Part shown: positions 16,869-22,961 of the stretch, one piece after another
Position numbering within the stretch: the stretch's first letter is position 1
Layout: each line of letters opens with the position of its first letter
DNA from: Streptosporangiaceae bacterium
GTDB lineage: Bacteria > Actinomycetota > Actinomycetes > Streptosporangiales > Streptosporangiaceae
Direction of reading: 5' to 3'
NCBI GenBank assembly: GCA_025934635.1
Contig: JAICWX010000075.1
Span: 1-31,604 of the forward strand
DNA: 31,604 nucleotides
The notes under the pieces: model-generated
Seen by the model: only the letters and a program-made list of their open reading frames with translations
Database searches by the model: none
What the model was told of the DNA's origin: nothing
Program-made: the position numbers and the translations under genes

Positions 16869-17006
16869 TCAGCCGTGGGCTACCGACTCTAGTTGGTCCC
16901 GCACGGCCCGGGTCAGCGGGTGGTCGGGGCCGAGGTAGCGCCCGCTGTCCGCCACCGCCCGCTGCAGCAGCGGGACGGCGACGGCCGGCCTCCCGTCCGC
17001 CGGTCC
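16869..17006 (-). pseudogene. C-terminal remnant of a second TPR protein
   Basis: Read on the minus strand, the tail GRPAVAVPLLQRAVADSGRY and then LGPDHPLTRAVRDQLESVAHG ends in a stop. It aligns with the last one and a half repeats of the adjacent STAND protein (GRLADVVAVLQRALSDCERY and LGPDDQMTQAVRANLDAATQA). Upstream the frame runs into short tandem repeats, and no nucleotide-binding domain or further TPR is present. It appears to be the tail of a tandem paralogue whose body was deleted. It is upstream of, and in the same orientation as, the intact gene. Confidence 0.75.
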
Positions 17007-17059
17007 CAGGAGAGACTCGCGTCCCAGGAGGAACTCACGTCCTAGGAGAGACGACTCAC
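17003..17059. repeat. 18-nt tandem repeat, 3 copies
   Basis: Units GTCCCAGGAGAGACTCGC (17003-17020), GTCCCAGGAGGAACTCAC (17021-17038) and a 21-nt third copy with a 3-nt insertion (17039-17059). It abuts the TPR remnant exactly where its homology ends, so replication slippage there may have accompanied the loss of the gene body. Confidence 0.8.
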
Positions 17060-17226
17060 CAGGTGCCCGGAGCTGGCGACGGGCACCGTTCTGCACGTGC
17101 ACCACAGTCCGGTATAAGGAATGCTAGTGGCGATTCCCCGGTGTGGCTATATGTAGCGAAAAAGTGCATAAAAGACCCGAATGCCGCTTCCATTGGGATC
17201 TCGTGGCTGGTCACGCCCGGCCGTCG

Positions 17227-17244
17227 CCGGGACCGCGGTCCCGG
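17227..17244. repeat. 18-nt perfect palindrome
   Basis: CCGGGACCGCGGTCCCGG is fully self-complementary. It lies in gene-free DNA, so no target gene can be named; it may be an operator, a cruciform or chance in GC-only sequence. Confidence 0.5.
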
Positions 17245-17557
17245 CGCGGCGATGCTTCGTTATGAACCTGAGATTCCCTTCCCAGGGCCGGTCCCGGCGC
17301 AGTCCGCGCAACTATCCGTGATCCGCACCAAACCACCACGTAATTGCGCGGCGGTATTTTAATGCTCAATTACCAGGCCTATGGGCCCTTCGGCTCCTTG
17401 GTTCGTTTCCATCCACCCGCCCCCGCGTTCCCGGCCCGCTCCCGCCACTCTCACCCCGCTCCCGCCACCCCCGGCAAGGCCCCGGCGTCGCCTCGCCCGT
17501 CTCACATCGCTCTCGCCTGTTATCCGTGCCGCGAGCCACTCCGCTTGGCTTCGTACT

Positions 17558-17634
17558 CGGCACGATGTGACATTGACCCGGTTATAACCGGCACAATGTG
17601 ACGTAGTGCCAGAACGAAATGGTGCCGGAGTGAC
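17558..17634. repeat. Multiple short repeats resembling an insertion-sequence end
   Basis: CGGCACGATGTGAC (17558-17571) and CGGCACAATGTGAC (17589-17602) are 31 nt apart. Between and overlapping them is the palindrome CCGGTTATAACCGG (17578-17591), and a third looser copy (GCCGGAGTGAC) lies at 17624-17634. Several copies of one short motif at a terminus are typical of IS21-family ends. No istA/istB frame is left, so this would be a remnant; the assignment is tentative. Confidence 0.4.
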
Positions 17635-17735
17635 ATGAGTGACAGATGCCCGCCACCCCGGAGCGGCTAGCAATAATCCGCGGTGACATTCGGCATAACG
17701 CCCGCCCCGACGGGACAGCTCACGCAGAAGACGGA

Positions 17736-17929
17736 TCAGGTCACGCAGAACTCGTTACCCTCCGGGTCGCGCGGCGCGATCGAATTATCCCGGTCACTCT
17801 CGTTTTCCAGGCCAGGGTGGCGCCGGCCGCCACCAGTTGCTCGACCTTCTCGCTGACGAGCTGCTCGCGCTCTTCGCCGCGGACGTCCCGCCCGGCCACG
17901 CGGACGTCGAGGTGGACCCGGTTCTTGGC
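17736..17929 (-). pseudogene. Glyoxalase-fold (VOC) protein, frameshifted C-terminal remnant
   Basis: On the minus strand one frame reads AKNRVHLDVRVAG then LVSEKVEQLVAAGATLAW, the usual third-quarter sequence of actinobacterial VOC proteins. The expected C-terminal motif, DPEGNEFCVT followed by a stop, is present only in the next frame (stop at 17736-17738). A single-base loss near 17813 would explain the switch. The N-terminal half is missing; the homology stops about 15 nt from the double-hairpin repeat at 17944. Both lesions argue for true decay rather than a sequencing error. Confidence 0.75.
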
Positions 17930-17943
17930 TCAAAGCAGCTGAC

Positions 17944-17997
17944 GGCATCGATGGAGCATCCATGCTGCCGGGACGACATCGATGGAGCATCGATGTC
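17944..17997 (-). repeat. Double-hairpin element, locus B
   Basis: Two 23-nt palindromes at 17944-17966 and 17975-17997, again 8 nt apart, in the opposite orientation to locus A (3284-3337). The 17975 copy is perfect with arms GACATCGATG and CATCGATGTC on the minus strand; compared with locus A's perfect copy the second base pair changed from G-C to A-T on both sides, a compensatory change. It lies where the VOC remnant is cut. Confidence 0.85.
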
Positions 17998-18170
17998 GCT
18001 ACCGGGAGCCCGGTTAGGCTCGGCGCGGGCGACGGGCGGGGCCTGTGGTGCCGGAGCCCGGCCGTGGGAGCAGGTCGAGGAGCGTGCCGCCGAGCTCGCC
18101 CGAAGAGCGGCCCGCGACCCGCAACTGGCCCGGAAAGCCACCGCCAGCCCGCGGACCGAACCGGGCCCTC

Positions 18171-18218
18171 CCCGCCTCCCATGGCCCGCCGCCCTCCCGC
18201 CTCCCATGGCCCGCCGCC
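18171..18218. repeat. Tandem duplication of 23 nt
   Basis: Bases 18171-18193 are repeated exactly at 18196-18218 (period 25), beginning CCCGCCTCCCATGGCCC. The surrounding frames contain no recognisable protein. Confidence 0.75.
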
Positions 18219-18327
18219 GCCCTGGAAGCCGAGCGAGGCGCTCAGCTCCGGTCGCTGCGCCGCCGGGCCGGGCAATAGTGAATCGCGGCCGTATCCGGGC
18301 CGCCGCGCCGGGTCATTACCGTGTCGA

Positions 18328-18344
18328 ATTGGCTGGACCAATTA
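18328..18344. promoter_or_regulatory. FadR-like palindrome upstream of the GntR gene
   Basis: AATTGGCTGGACCAATT has 6-bp arms AATTGG/CCAATT around 5 nt and resembles the TTGGTCNGACCAA type of site bound by FadR-subfamily GntR proteins. It lies about 145 bp upstream of the GntR start and could be an autoregulatory operator. Inferred from pattern and position only. Confidence 0.4.
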
Positions 18345-18448
18345 CCCTAATATAAGCTCGCATTTTCTGTGGTCATGCTACCGGCCGATGGGCGTGGCGC
18401 ATACACTCCGAGCAGCCAGCGGTAATCGAATCCGCCGGATCGGCTGGC

Positions 18449-18454
18449 TATAAT
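18449..18454 (+). promoter_or_regulatory. Perfect TATAAT -10 box of the GntR gene
   Basis: TATAAT followed by ATTC lies about 35 nt before the presumed GTG start and is striking in such GC-rich DNA. No good -35 hexamer is visible at 16-18 bp, so an activator or extended contacts may be needed. Confidence 0.45.
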
Positions 18455-18488
18455 ATATTCGCGGCCGTACGGGGAGGTGCAGGCACCA

Positions 18489-19157
18489 GTGCCCCTCTCG
18501 CAGGAGCGTCGTCAGGCTCAGCCGGAGGCCCTGCTGTCCTACATCGAGAAGCAAATCAAACAGTCGGTTGTTTCTGGCGAGCTGAAGCCGGGCGCCAAGC
18601 TTTCGCCCAGCGCGGTCGCGGCCAACCTGGGCGTATCCCATATCCCCGTGCGCGAGGCGCTGACCTCGCTCGCTGCGTCCGGGTACCTCGAGCACAAGCC
18701 GCGGGTCGGCTTCTTCGTCCGCATCCTGTCGTCCGAAGATCTGGCCGATATTTACCGCTGGCGCGAGATACTTGAGCGGGAGGCATTCATGATGGCCATC
18801 CCCCGGCTCACCGGCGACGATATCGAGGAAATGCGCAGGCTGTGCGGCCAGATGCGCAAGGTGGCCGGCTCCGTGCAACGGCGCGAATACCTGAACCTTA
18901 ATCGGCAGTTTCATTTCATCGCCTTCCGTCCGGCCGGCAGCGACCGGCTGCTCCGCTTCCTCACCTATCTCTGGGATGCTGCCGCGCCCTATACCTTCGC
19001 CGGCCTGGTCGACGCCGAGAAGGCCCAGCGGGACCACGAGCGGATGATCGGCCGGTTCGAGGCGCGCGACGTGGACGGGATCATCGAGCTGATGACGCAG
19101 CACCGCGGTCTCGCCGTCGAGGCCGTCGCCCGCTGGGAAGCCCGCGAGCGCCCCTGA
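18489..19157 (+). CDS. GntR-family regulator, FadR subfamily (FCD domain)
   Basis: 222 residues. The N-terminal winged helix-turn-helix shows the GntR pattern GELKPGAKLSPSAVAANLGV, then SHIPVREALTSLAASGYLE. The C-terminal FCD helical domain contains DIYRWREILEREA, LNRQFHFIAFRPAG and DHERMIGRFEARDVDG...MTQHR, with the His and Asp spacing expected for metal/ligand binding. FCD regulators usually sense carboxylic acids. GTG at 18489 is chosen because GGGGAGG (18471-18477) precedes it; the alternative GTG at 18477 overlaps that site and is unlikely. A perfect TATAAT and a FadR-like palindrome lie upstream. Neighbouring genes do not reveal a regulon. Confidence 0.88.
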   Translation: MPLSQERRQAQPEALLSYIEKQIKQSVVSGELKPGAKLSPSAVAANLGVSHIPVREALTSLAASGYLEHKPRVGFFVRILSSEDLADIYRWREILEREAFMMAIPRLTGDDIEEMRRLCGQMRKVAGSVQRREYLNLNRQFHFIAFRPAGSDRLLRFLTYLWDAAAPYTFAGLVDAEKAQRDHERMIGRFEARDVDGIIELMTQHRGLAVEAVARWEARERP

Positions 19158-19211
19158 CCGGCCAGCCGGCCAGCAGGCCAGCAGCGCCGGCCGGGCACCA
19201 AGCCGACGACG

Positions 19212-19259
19212 CCAGCCAAGCGCAACCAGCCGAGCGCAACCAGCCGAGCACAACCAGCC
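19212..19259. repeat. 14-nt tandem repeat, 3.4 copies
   Basis: CCAGCCAAGCGCAA (19212-19225), CCAGCCGAGCGCAA (19226-19239), CCAGCCGAGCACAA (19240-19253), then CCAGCC. It sits directly left of the DnaA-box cluster. Confidence 0.8.
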
Positions 19260-19267
19260 TGCCCTCG

Positions 19268-19487
19268 TTGTCCCCACTTCAGTGGTTACGCCGAGTAACG
19301 GCCACGAAAGCGACCATCGGTGGTTTTCAACTAATCTCAGCCCCGGTCGTCCACATGGCTGCACAGTTCTCCACAGCCCCGGGGGCCTTCCCCGCTAGGG
19401 CGAGCCCGTGACCGTGTCCACAGCATGGAGATCGTTATCCCCGCCTCGTCCACAGAACGGCCCGCTTTGTCCACATGGCAATCCACA
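19268..19487 (+). promoter_or_regulatory. Cluster of DnaA-box-like sites
   Basis: All on the plus strand: TTGTCCCCA (19268), TCGTCCACA (19347), TTCTCCACA (19367), GTGTCCACA (19414), TTATCCCCG (19435), TCGTCCACA (19446), TTGTCCACA (19467) and CAATCCACA (19479). TTGTCCACA is the preferred DnaA box of Streptomyces, and the 19467 copy is perfect. Six sites end in TCCACA within 141 bp. The chromosomal origin normally lies between dnaA and dnaN, which are absent here, so a DnaA-titrating cluster, as described outside oriC in Streptomyces, is the likeliest role. DnaA control of the downstream NUDIX/dapF genes is an alternative. Confidence 0.7.
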
Positions 19488-19573
19488 GACCCGCGGAGGT
19501 AGCGTGCTTCTTCCTGGGTAGTGAGGGACCCAGGTAAGGGTGGGGATTTCTGGGGCGCGGCAAGGCGGTCACT

Positions 19574-20107
19574 ATGAGCAGAGCCGACGGCACCGCGATC
19601 GTTGCGACGGTTGAGCATCGCCGCAGGGTGGTCGTGGACGTCATCCTCTTGCTGATGAGGAACGGGCGCATCCTGTTGCGGGAGCGGGCCAACACGGGTT
19701 ACGGGGACGGTGCCTACGAACCTCCGACCGGCCAGCTGGCCGACCGGGAAACGATCGTGGAAACGGCGATCCGGGTCGCCTCGGCCGAGGCGGGGATCGC
19801 CATCCGGGCCGAGAACGTGTCGCTGGCGCATGTCATGCACGACGTGTCCGGCAGCGGGCGGATCGCGTTCTTCCTGAGCGTCTCCGGCTGGCCGGGCGAG
19901 TTCATCTCGCCGGACGCGCGCTGGTTCCCGACCGCGAACCTGCCCACGAACATGCTCGACCGGTCCCGGGTGGCGCTGCGGAACTACGCCGAGGGCATGC
20001 GCTTCTCCACTTACCCGGCGTTCGGCCCGGCCGGGACCGGCGGCGGCCCCGCGCTCTACGGCACCCTGCACGAGGCGGCACCCTGGCAGGACGCCTTCAG
20101 CGCCTGA
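19574..20107 (+). CDS. NUDIX-fold protein with degenerate catalytic box
   Basis: 177 residues. The beta-strand RVVVDVILLLMRNGRILLRER and the helix region GQLADRETIVETAIR-VASAEAGI place it in the NUDIX hydrolase family; the tail RIAFFLSVSGWPGEF and ARWFPTANLP is typical of small actinobacterial members. The canonical box is GX5EX7REUXEEXGU. Here the G, the first E and the R are kept, but the Glu after Arg is Val and the first Glu of the EE pair is Ala, leaving a single metal-ligand Glu. Hydrolysis of nucleoside diphosphate-linked substrates is therefore doubtful; a binding or sensing role is possible. ATG at 19574 has AAGGCGG about 7 nt upstream. dapF begins 44 nt downstream. Confidence 0.85.
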   Translation: MSRADGTAIVATVEHRRRVVVDVILLLMRNGRILLRERANTGYGDGAYEPPTGQLADRETIVETAIRVASAEAGIAIRAENVSLAHVMHDVSGSGRIAFFLSVSGWPGEFISPDARWFPTANLPTNMLDRSRVALRNYAEGMRFSTYPAFGPAGTGGGPALYGTLHEAAPWQDAFSA

Positions 20108-20138
20108 CGGCCCCGGGGCAACCCCTATAACCCCCGGA

Positions 20139-20151
20139 TAAGCTAGCCCCG
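20139..20151 (+). promoter_or_regulatory. Likely leaderless promoter of dapF
   Basis: No ribosome binding site precedes the dapF ATG. Instead TAAGCT (20139-20144), which fits the TANNNT -10 consensus of actinobacteria, is followed by 7 nt and then the ATG. That spacing puts the transcription start on the A of the start codon. Confidence 0.5.
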
Positions 20152-21132
20152 ATGGCCGAGATCCTGAACGCGCACGGCTCGCGGAACGACATCTTCGTCG
20201 TCCCGCTGACGCCACGCGACTTCGCTTCCGACGACGAGCTCACCGCCTTCGTCCGGCGCCTGTGCGACCGGGCCGGCCCGTTCGGCGGGGACGGCGTGTA
20301 CTTCTACGACGCGGCCCCGCCGGTCCCCGAGGCCTGGTTCTTCAACCCGGACGGATCGTCGGCCGAGTTCTGCGGCAATGGCATGCGCTGCCTCGGCCGG
20401 GTCATCCTGGATCTGCGCCAAGCCGATACCGCCAAGATCCGCAGCGGCCAGGCGCAGTACACGGTCCGCCGCGGCGCCACCACCGGGGAAGGTGTCCGGC
20501 AGGTCAGTCTCGAGCACCCCGCCGTCGATTTCACCCCGGTAAAACCCGTGGTCACCGGCCGGAACCCGCTGACCGAGGCCCGCCTGCCCGAGCTCGACCC
20601 GGCCCTGACCTTCACCGCCGTCACGATCCCGAACCCGCACCTGGTCGCCGCGGTCGACAAGTACGTCGAGGCCGACCTGATCGCGATGGGGGAGCAGGTG
20701 GCGGCCCGCCGCGACCTGTTCCCGGCCGGAGCCAACCTGTCGGTGCTGCTCCCGCTGACGCACGACCATGACGAGGTCTTCGTCCGGACCTTCGAGCGCG
20801 GCGCCGGGCTGACCGCCTCCTGCGGCTCCGGCATGGCCGCCGCCCGGGCGGTCTGGTCCCGCATCGGCGAGGCCGGCCCCGAGCGCGCGGTCCTGATCCG
20901 CAACGCCGGCGGCACCGCCACGGTGTCGCTGGAGGTTCAGGACGACGGATGGCACCCGGTCGTCAACGGCAACGCCACCCTCGTCTACCGCGCCGAAGTC
21001 GACCCAGCCGCCCTCGCCGCCGGGCGAAGCGCGGACAAAGCCATGTACGACGAAGAAGAACGCGCCTACGCCGCCCTGGAAGAGCGGAACGCGACCCGCC
21101 TGCGCGAAGCCGGCGTCGAAACCGGGACGTAG
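20152..21132 (+). CDS. dapF: Diaminopimelate epimerase
   Basis: Interconverts LL- and meso-diaminopimelate for lysine and peptidoglycan synthesis without a cofactor, using two Cys. Both are present: FNPDGSSAEFCGNGMRC (Cys74) and ERGAGLTASCGSGMAAA (Cys224). The N-terminus HGSRNDIFVV matches the family's HGxxND motif. At 326 residues it is longer than the usual 270-290 because of a charged C-terminal extension (about 290-326), the last residues of which are encoded by a tandem repeat that also supplies the stop. Some positions (FGGDGVYFY, GSRNDI) differ from the commonest actinobacterial sequence, so this could be a second copy, which cannot be settled from the window. It appears to be leaderless. 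Confidence 0.9.
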   Translation: MAEILNAHGSRNDIFVVPLTPRDFASDDELTAFVRRLCDRAGPFGGDGVYFYDAAPPVPEAWFFNPDGSSAEFCGNGMRCLGRVILDLRQADTAKIRSGQAQYTVRRGATTGEGVRQVSLEHPAVDFTPVKPVVTGRNPLTEARLPELDPALTFTAVTIPNPHLVAAVDKYVEADLIAMGEQVAARRDLFPAGANLSVLLPLTHDHDEVFVRTFERGAGLTASCGSGMAAARAVWSRIGEAGPERAVLIRNAGGTATVSLEVQDDGWHPVVNGNATLVYRAEVDPAALAAGRSADKAMYDEEERAYAALEERNATRLREAGVETGT

Positions 21133-21164
21133 AAACCGGGACGTAGAAACCGGACGTAGAAACC
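21118..21164. repeat. 14-nt tandem repeat spanning the dapF stop codon
   Basis: GAAACCGGGACGTA occurs at 21118-21131 and 21132-21145, then with one base missing at 21146-21158, followed by GAAACC. The dapF stop TAG (21130-21132) falls at the first junction, so slippage here can alter the protein's C-terminus. Confidence 0.85.
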
Positions 21165-21165
21165 A

Positions 21166-21184
21166 AGGCGCGGAGACCGCGCCT
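21166..21184. terminator. Hairpin between convergent dapF and decarboxylase-like gene
   Basis: Arms AGGCGCG (21166-21172) and CGCGCCT (21178-21184) around a 5-nt loop. It lies between two convergent stops and overlaps the stop of the minus-strand gene, so it may serve both transcripts. Confidence 0.55.
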
Positions 21185-22172
21185 AGATCACGTACTCCTC
21201 ACGGGTCTCCGCCGCGAACAGCTCCTCCACCGGACGCTGCCGTTCGATCAGCCCCTGCTCGAACGAGTACCGGACAAACGTTCCCAGCGTCTCGGAATTC
21301 CCCGCCAGCCCGTACGTCCAGTAGTCCGCGCCCATCAGGTGCCGGGTCCGCTCCGCCTCGGCGTACCCCCACGGCAGCAGCGCCGCCAGCGCCGCCGTCT
21401 CCGCCACCCGCGCGGCCGCCCCCCGCCGGGCCTGCTCGAACGCCTTGTACAGGGACTGCGCCAGCCACGGCCGCTGCTCGTAGACATCACGCCTGAGCAC
21501 CACCACGTGCATGACCGGGAAGATCCCGGTCTCCGCGAAGTACCGTTCCTCTTCCGCGCGGGCATCAGGAAACAGCCGCCGCACCCGCCCCTCGGCAAAC
21601 CCGTGCGGCACCCGCGGCGTATACAGCGCGTCGAGCTCGCCGTCGGCCAGCAGGCCCGCCAGCGTCGCCCCGCCCGGGATCGGCGAAACGTCCACGCCCG
21701 GCGGCGCGGCGTGCGCCAGCTTGGCCACCCGCCCGGGCGCGTGCTGCCCCCCGGTCCGGTACCGGACCGAGGTCACCGGCAGCCCGTGCCGCTCGGCCAG
21801 GATCCCGCGGATCCACACGTTGGCGGTCAGCTGGTACTCGGCCACCCCCACCTGCCCGCCCGCCAGCCCGGCCGGCTCGGTGACCGGGCTCGCCGCCGGC
21901 ACGTAGATCCCGTTGTGCCGGAACGAACGCGACAGGAACACCGGGATCGCCACGAACGGCGCGTCCGCATCCAGGCTGATCAGGTAGGACGACAGCGACA
22001 TCTCGGCCGCGTCGAACTCCCGGTGCCGGGTCATCCGGAAGAACGTCTCCTCGACCGGCAGCGTCAGGACGGTCAGCTCGACCCCCTCGGGCCGGATCTG
22101 CCCCCGCGCCAGCGCGGCGGTCCGGTCATAATCCCCGCACGCCAAAGTCAAAGGCACAAGCACGAAACCCAT
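21183..22172 (-). CDS. 4,5-dihydroxyphthalate decarboxylase / solute-binding-like protein
   Basis: About 329 residues of the family containing Pseudomonas 4,5-dihydroxyphthalate decarboxylase, which has a periplasmic-binding-protein fold. Characteristic stretches: LTLACGDYDRTAAL at the N-terminus, LPVEETFFRMTRHREFD, AEMSLSSYLISL, FRHNGIYV, and VGVAEYQLTANVWIRGIL. No signal peptide is seen, which favours an enzyme over a secreted receptor. The start is uncertain: ATG at 22172 lies inside a dispersed repeat, while in-frame GTG codons at 22163 and 22157 would give a product starting just before PLTLACGDYDR, like homologues; none has a good ribosome binding site. No phthalate-pathway genes are adjacent. 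Confidence 0.82.
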   Translation of the reverse strand: MGFVLVPLTLACGDYDRTAALARGQIRPEGVELTVLTLPVEETFFRMTRHREFDAAEMSLSSYLISLDADAPFVAIPVFLSRSFRHNGIYVPAASPVTEPAGLAGGQVGVAEYQLTANVWIRGILAERHGLPVTSVRYRTGGQHAPGRVAKLAHAAPPGVDVSPIPGGATLAGLLADGELDALYTPRVPHGFAEGRVRRLFPDARAEEERYFAETGIFPVMHVVVLRRDVYEQRPWLAQSLYKAFEQARRGAAARVAETAALAALLPWGYAEAERTRHLMGADYWTYGLAGNSETLGTFVRYSFEQGLIERQRPVEELFAAETREEYVI

Positions 22173-22202
22173 TATCCCGAACGAGTCCCGTCCCCGCCCC
22201 GC
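22165..22202 (+). repeat. Dispersed repeat, copy B
   Basis: Bases 22176-22202 equal 3001-3027 exactly; both are preceded by AAACCC. Here it covers the upstream region and the possible ATG of the decarboxylase-like gene. Confidence 0.8.
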
Positions 22203-22285
22203 CAACCCCACCCCTCTCAGCTGCGCAAGCGCGTCCCTGCAGCTCCGTCTGGGCCGCAACCGGGCGGCCCGTCATACTGTGGGGC

Positions 22286-22961
22286 GTGAGCGGCGACATC
22301 GTGGGACGGCCGGCCGGCGCCGTGCTGATCCCCCGCAGGCGGCCCGGTTCGCCGCGCTCACCGGCGCCGACCCGGACGGGCTGGTGCTGAACGTGACCGG
22401 GTGGAACAAGCTGGTCCTGCTCGGCCCGGACCGGGTGTTCCTGTTCCCGCGGGCGGCGGCCGGAGTGGAGTGGTTCGAGCGGGAACTCGCCGTCTATCAG
22501 GCCCTGGCCGCGACGCGGCTGGATATCGTGCCGCGCCTGCTGGGCCGCTGGCAGGATCCGGCCGCCTACCCGTTCCCGTTCGCGGCCGTCACCCGCCTGC
22601 GCGGTGCGGTGCCCGCCGAGCCCGAGGCTCTCATCGGCCAGCTCGGCCAGGCCATCGCCCGCTGGCACGAGCTCGAGCCGCCGGCCGTCCTGGCCGGGAC
22701 TGGGAGACGGCCCGGATCGACCGCCCCTTCTGGGATTTCGACTTCGGCGAGTGGGGCACCGGCCTGTGGCGGCGCCACCGCCGCGACTTCACCGCCCTGT
22801 GGGCTCAGGGATGGCACGCCTACGCCCAGGTGCGAGGCCTGGATACGGACCCCCGCCCGCTAGAGACCGCCTTCCGCCTCCGGCACGCGCTGGCGCTGCT
22901 GACCGACCCCGGCGACCCGGCCGTCTCCGGCACCCCCGAGGAGCACCTCACCCACCTGTAG
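22286..22961 (+). pseudogene. Aminoglycoside-phosphotransferase-like kinase, catalytic core deleted
   Basis: The N-lobe is intact in one frame: ARFAALTGADPDGLVLNVTG, WNKLVLLGPDRVFLFPR, VEWFERELAVYQAL, and AIARWHELEPPAVLAG. At about 22690-22702 the frame changes and the text resumes as DWETARIDRPFWDFDFGEWG (the segment after the metal-binding Asp in homologues) through ALALL to a stop at 22961. The stretch between, which should carry the Brenner motif HGDxxxxN, is absent. The combined length (about 225 residues) is 60-70 short of family size. Near the start, GTG at 22286 is in yet another frame, so a second lesion around 22330 is possible. The last 100 bp overlap the convergent histidine kinase gene. 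Confidence 0.75.

Larger units (their letters stand above)
16597..18488. other. 1.9-kb gene-poor region with decayed genes and repeats
   Basis: No intact gene is seen between the STAND ATPase and the GntR regulator. The contents are a decayed TPR-gene tail, an 18-nt tandem repeat, an 18-nt palindrome, insertion-sequence-end-like repeats, a frameshifted VOC remnant cut by a double-hairpin element, a 23-nt tandem duplication and the upstream region of the GntR gene. Base composition swings from AT-richer (about 16690-16880 and 18310-18460) to GC-only stretches, unlike the neighbouring coding DNA. Confidence 0.8.
19158..19573. other. Gene-free gap between GntR and NUDIX genes with tandem repeat and DnaA-box cluster
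   Basis: 416 bp without a credible gene. The left third holds a GGCCAGC-rich stretch and a 14-nt tandem repeat. The rest (19268-19487) carries repeated TNNTCCACA motifs on one strand. The last 80 bp form the NUDIX leader with a small hairpin, CCTGGGT (19513-19519) pairing with ACCCAGG (19528-19534). Confidence 0.8.

Noticed and set aside
17340..17373. Inverted GTAATTG/CAATTAC with 20-nt loop
   Set aside because: Only 7-bp arms in a gene-free stretch; too weak to call a terminator or operator.
18045..18278. Small plus-strand frame ending in ALEAERGAQLRSLRRRAGQ
   Set aside because: It starts inside unrelated sequence and crosses a tandem duplication; no family could be recognised, though it may be further decayed coding DNA.
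19268..19487. Chromosomal origin oriC
   Set aside because: dnaA, dnaN, recF and gyrase genes are absent and all boxes face one way; a titration or regulatory cluster is more likely.
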